Of a stretch of 64,000 bases of DNA, positions 61,897-64,000 are shown in pieces. The translations under genes and the position numbers were made by a program. The first letter of the stretch is position 1, and each line of letters starts with the position of its first letter. This DNA comes from Nocardia macrotermitis (lineage in GTDB: Bacteria > Actinomycetota > Actinomycetes > Mycobacteriales > Mycobacteriaceae). The notes below the pieces were generated by a model. The model did no database searches and was not told the DNA's origin. It worked only from the letters and a program-made list of their open reading frames with translations. Location: NCBI RefSeq assembly GCF_009604405.1, contig NZ_WEGK01000001.1:372001-436000 (forward strand), in the 5' to 3' direction.

Positions 61897-64000
61897 TCAC
61901 CTCCGATGGGTCGAATGATGATGCACGGTGGTGGTACTGCCGTGCCCAGTCGAATGATGCCCGAACTTCATGTACAGCACGATGATCGCCACTACCACGA
62001 GTATCGCCAGCGTGACGGCGATCGCGATCTTGATCTTGCTCCACGGCCGCTCGCCGGACACCTCGCCGGTGAGTCCGTTGATGTACACGTTGAACGGTCG
62101 ATCCATGTAGATCACCGTCAGCAGCCAGATCGGCAGCAGCACATGCTTGTACGCCAGCGAATTCCAGGTCGAATTCAGCGAGTGGATGCGCTGCTGGTCG
62201 CCGCCGATATCGCGGCGGACCGTCCGCTCGATCTCGCCTTCCATCTCCGACCGCGCCTCGGGCAGGGATTCCTCGGCATCGCGGTCGTAGGTGCGGGCGA
62301 GGTGACCGGCGACGTACTCGGGTGAGTAGGTCGTCGCGTCCTCGACCGGCCACGGCTCGAGGGTCTTGATCCGCTCGCGGTCGGTGTGTTCGTTGGCCAG
62401 CACCGGCACGTCCACGAACTGGTTCGCGACCTCGCCCTGCACCGGATACCAGCGGACCCGGGTGACGGTCTGTTCGTCACCGTCGCTGTCGCGGTAGGTC
62501 TCGGTGTACTCGATACCCTGTTCGCCCTGGTAATAGGTGTGGGTGTCGGCGTTGTAGGTGAAGTACGCGTGGTAGACGCTCGCGAAGGAGCCCATGCGCT
62601 TGTACTTCTTGAACTCACTCGGCGCGAACCATCGCCCGGAGACCCACTTCTCGACCAGGGACCGCGCGTTCTTCTCGTCGATGCGGAAGGGCACCACACC
62701 GTCGACCGGCAGCCGTGCGGGCGCATTGTGCACATCGTCGCGCTGGATCGGCGTGGCGCAGTACGGACATCTGGTCGCGGTCAGGCTGCCGACGAACGAC
62801 GTTGTGCCACCGCAACTCTGACACTTGATCTCGTGATTCCCGGTGACCTCGGGCCCCGAGGTGGTGGACTGCAACGCGCGCAGCTCCCCCATCGCCTCGC
62901 GCAGGTCACGTGCCATGACCGGGGTGCGCGGAGCCTCGATCTCGGAGTAGTTGCCACAGTTCGGGCAGCGCAACTTCTGACTGGCGATATCGAACTGCAG
63001 CTGACCACCACAGGCCGAACACGGATAGGTCCGGGTCTGCTCGGTGCGATGCAACATCGCCCGATCCGGCGGCAGCGGAGGCTGTTTCACCGGAACATCC
63101 GGCTGCCGCGTATCGGCGGCCCCACCCCCCGACGGCACGAAATTCACCGCAACGGCCCCGGCAACCGGCGGCTGCCCCACCGGCCGCTGCGGCGGCAACT
63201 GCGCCCCACCCATCGGCGGCGGCCCACCATAACCGCCCCCGGGCTGCTGCCCGCTGTACGGTTGCGGCCCACCATAATTCGGCCCACCCGGCAACGGCGG
63301 CGGCCCAGCAGGCGAACCACCGGACTGCGGAGGCCGACCGCTCGGCGGTTGCGGCACACCAGGATTCGCGCCACCGGGCAACGGCGGCGGACCGGCGGAC
63401 GAACCACTTTGGTTAGGCCCACCGGCTTGCGATGGCCGACCACTGGGCGGTTGCGGGGCTGCGGGATTCGGACCAGCAGGCTGCGGAGGCCGACCGCTAG
63501 ATGGTTGTGGCACACCGGAATTCGGACCACCAGGCAACGATGGCGGGCCACTGGGCGACTGCGGCCCACCTTGGCTCGCGCCACCGGGTTGCGAGGGCCG
63601 ACCACTGAGTGGTTGCGACACACCGGAATTCGAGCCACCAGGTAGCGGCGGCGGGCCAGCGGGCGCACCACCTTGGCTCGGACCAGCGGGTTGGGAGGGC
63701 CGACCACTAGGCGGTTGTGGCGCACCAGGATTCGGGCCACCGGGTAGCGGCGGCGGGCCAGCGGGCGACTGCGGACCGCCTTGGTTCGAGACACCCGGCT
63801 GCGGGGGGCGGCCGCTGGGCGGTTGTGGCACACCGGGATTCGCGCCGCTGGGGGGCGTGCCGGGTGATGGGTTCGTGCCCGATACTGAGAAGTTCGCCGG
63901 AGGTTGGGAGCCCCAGGGGAGTGAGCCGCCGCTGTTGGGTTGTGGCGCAGGGGGATTCGGCCATCCGGGTGGTGGTACGGCACTGCCTTGGCCGGGTGGG
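61897..64000 (-). CDS. zinc-ribbon membrane protein with long proline-rich N-terminus (5' end outside window)
   Basis: The frame runs to the window edge, so the start is missing; about 700 residues are visible. A proline/glycine-rich N-terminal region with seven or so imperfect repeats is followed by two zinc ribbons (PCSACGGQLQF...LRCPNCGNYSEI and CQSCGGTTSF...RCPYCATPIQ), a conserved domain (VVPFRIDEKNARSLVEKWVSGRWFAPSEFKKYKRMGSFASVYHAYFTYNADTHTYYQGE is only summarised here by its opening words), and a C-terminal membrane span (IAIAVTLAILVVVAIIVLYM) with a His-rich tail. It is a TFIIB-type zinc-ribbon protein by motif; its function is unknown. Confidence 0.8.
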   Translation of the reverse strand, partial: PPGQGSAVPPPGWPNPPAPQPNSGGSLPWGSQPPANFSVSGTNPSPGTPPSGANPGVPQPPSGRPPQPGVSNQGGPQSPAGPPPLPGGPNPGAPQPPSGRPSQPAGPSQGGAPAGPPPLPGGSNSGVSQPLSGRPSQPGGASQGGPQSPSGPPSLPGGPNSGVPQPSSGRPPQPAGPNPAAPQPPSGRPSQAGGPNQSGSSAGPPPLPGGANPGVPQPPSGRPPQSGGSPAGPPPLPGGPNYGGPQPYSGQQPGGGYGGPPPMGGAQLPPQRPVGQPPVAGAVAVNFVPSGGGAADTRQPDVPVKQPPLPPDRAMLHRTEQTRTYPCSACGGQLQFDIASQKLRCPNCGNYSEIEAPRTPVMARDLREAMGELRALQSTTSGPEVTGNHEIKCQSCGGTTSFVGSLTATRCPYCATPIQRDDVHNAPARLPVDGVVPFRIDEKNARSLVEKWVSGRWFAPSEFKKYKRMGSFASVYHAYFTYNADTHTYYQGEQGIEYTETYRDSDGDEQTVTRVRWYPVQGEVANQFVDVPVLANEHTDRERIKTLEPWPVEDATTYSPEYVAGHLARTYDRDAEESLPEARSEMEGEIERTVRRDIGGDQQRIHSLNSTWNSLAYKHVLLPIWLLTVIYMDRPFNVYINGLTGEVSGERPWSKIKIAIAVTLAILVVVAIIVLYMKFGHHSTGHGSTTTVHHHSTHRR
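63210..63850 (-). repeat. imperfect tandem repeats encoding Pro/Gly-rich units
   Basis: About seven degenerate units of 50-110 bp, each encoding variants of QPPSGRPxQPxGPN followed in most by GPPPLPGGPN. They lie inside the zinc-ribbon membrane protein gene. Such repeats make long flexible stretches and tend to change copy number. Confidence 0.75.

Noticed and set aside
63210..63850. Repeat array that might be taken for CRISPR
   Set aside because: The units are degenerate, coding, of variable length and have no unique spacers.

Overview
The window reads as chromosome of a high-GC mycolic-acid actinomycete, most likely Nocardia or a close relative. Supporting signs are frequent GTG starts, an Mpa/ARC proteasomal ATPase ending in Gln-Tyr-Leu, an MTB12-type secreted antigen, a long-form HisG, F420-type enzymes, and the order arc - trmI - recB-like - hisG - hisE - metH - PAC2. 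From memory this order matches M. tuberculosis Rv2115c-Rv2125, with extra genes inserted.

Layout. 1-9 kb: TetR fragment, Rox-like flavin monooxygenase, GT39 membrane glycosyltransferase, deazaflavin-type reductase, 5-oxoprolinase subunits C and B, NUDIX hydrolase, class III aminotransferase, secreted cyclophilin. 9-16 kb: a gene-poor spacer with strong hairpins and a duplicated tail of arc, then arc, MTB12-like protein, trmI, RecB-like nuclease, hisG, hisE, GNAT. 16-20 kb: a self-contained unit of Fe(II)/2-oxoglutarate oxygenase, methyltransferase and full-length carnitine/choline acyltransferase, closed by a 14-bp hairpin. 20-30 kb: HAD phosphatase, Ser/Thr kinase, metH, PAC2 protein, a degenerate resolvase-like protein divergent from an XRE-TPR regulator, DUF2127 protein. 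30-37.5 kb: jetA-jetB-jetC of a type II Wadjet/Ept anti-plasmid SMC system, with no jetD after it. 37.5-40 kb: CPBP-protease remnant with a hexanucleotide repeat, TetR and a divergent MFS transporter. 40-45.3 kb: tightly coupled operon of amino-acid permease, FMN hydroxyacid oxidase, RidA, methyltransferase and FAD D-2-hydroxyacid dehydrogenase. 45-50 kb: small membrane proteins, exported berberine-bridge-type oxidase, class I fumarase, MarR. 50-55.3 kb: RsbR-S-T-X-U stress module plus an anti-anti-sigma factor, with a sigma-B/SigF-type promoter in front. 55-64 kb: LLM oxidoreductase, cyclodeaminase-like protein, L,D-transpeptidase, folD, YdcF protein, PrmC-related methyltransferase, and a membrane pair whose upstream gene is zinc-ribbon and proline-rich and runs off the window.

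Best candidates for new biology are the oxygenase-methyltransferase-acyltransferase unit, the JetD-less Wadjet operon, the permease/hydroxyacid operon, and the duplicated proteasome-docking tail of arc. All names come from reading motifs and gene order by eye; no database search was run.
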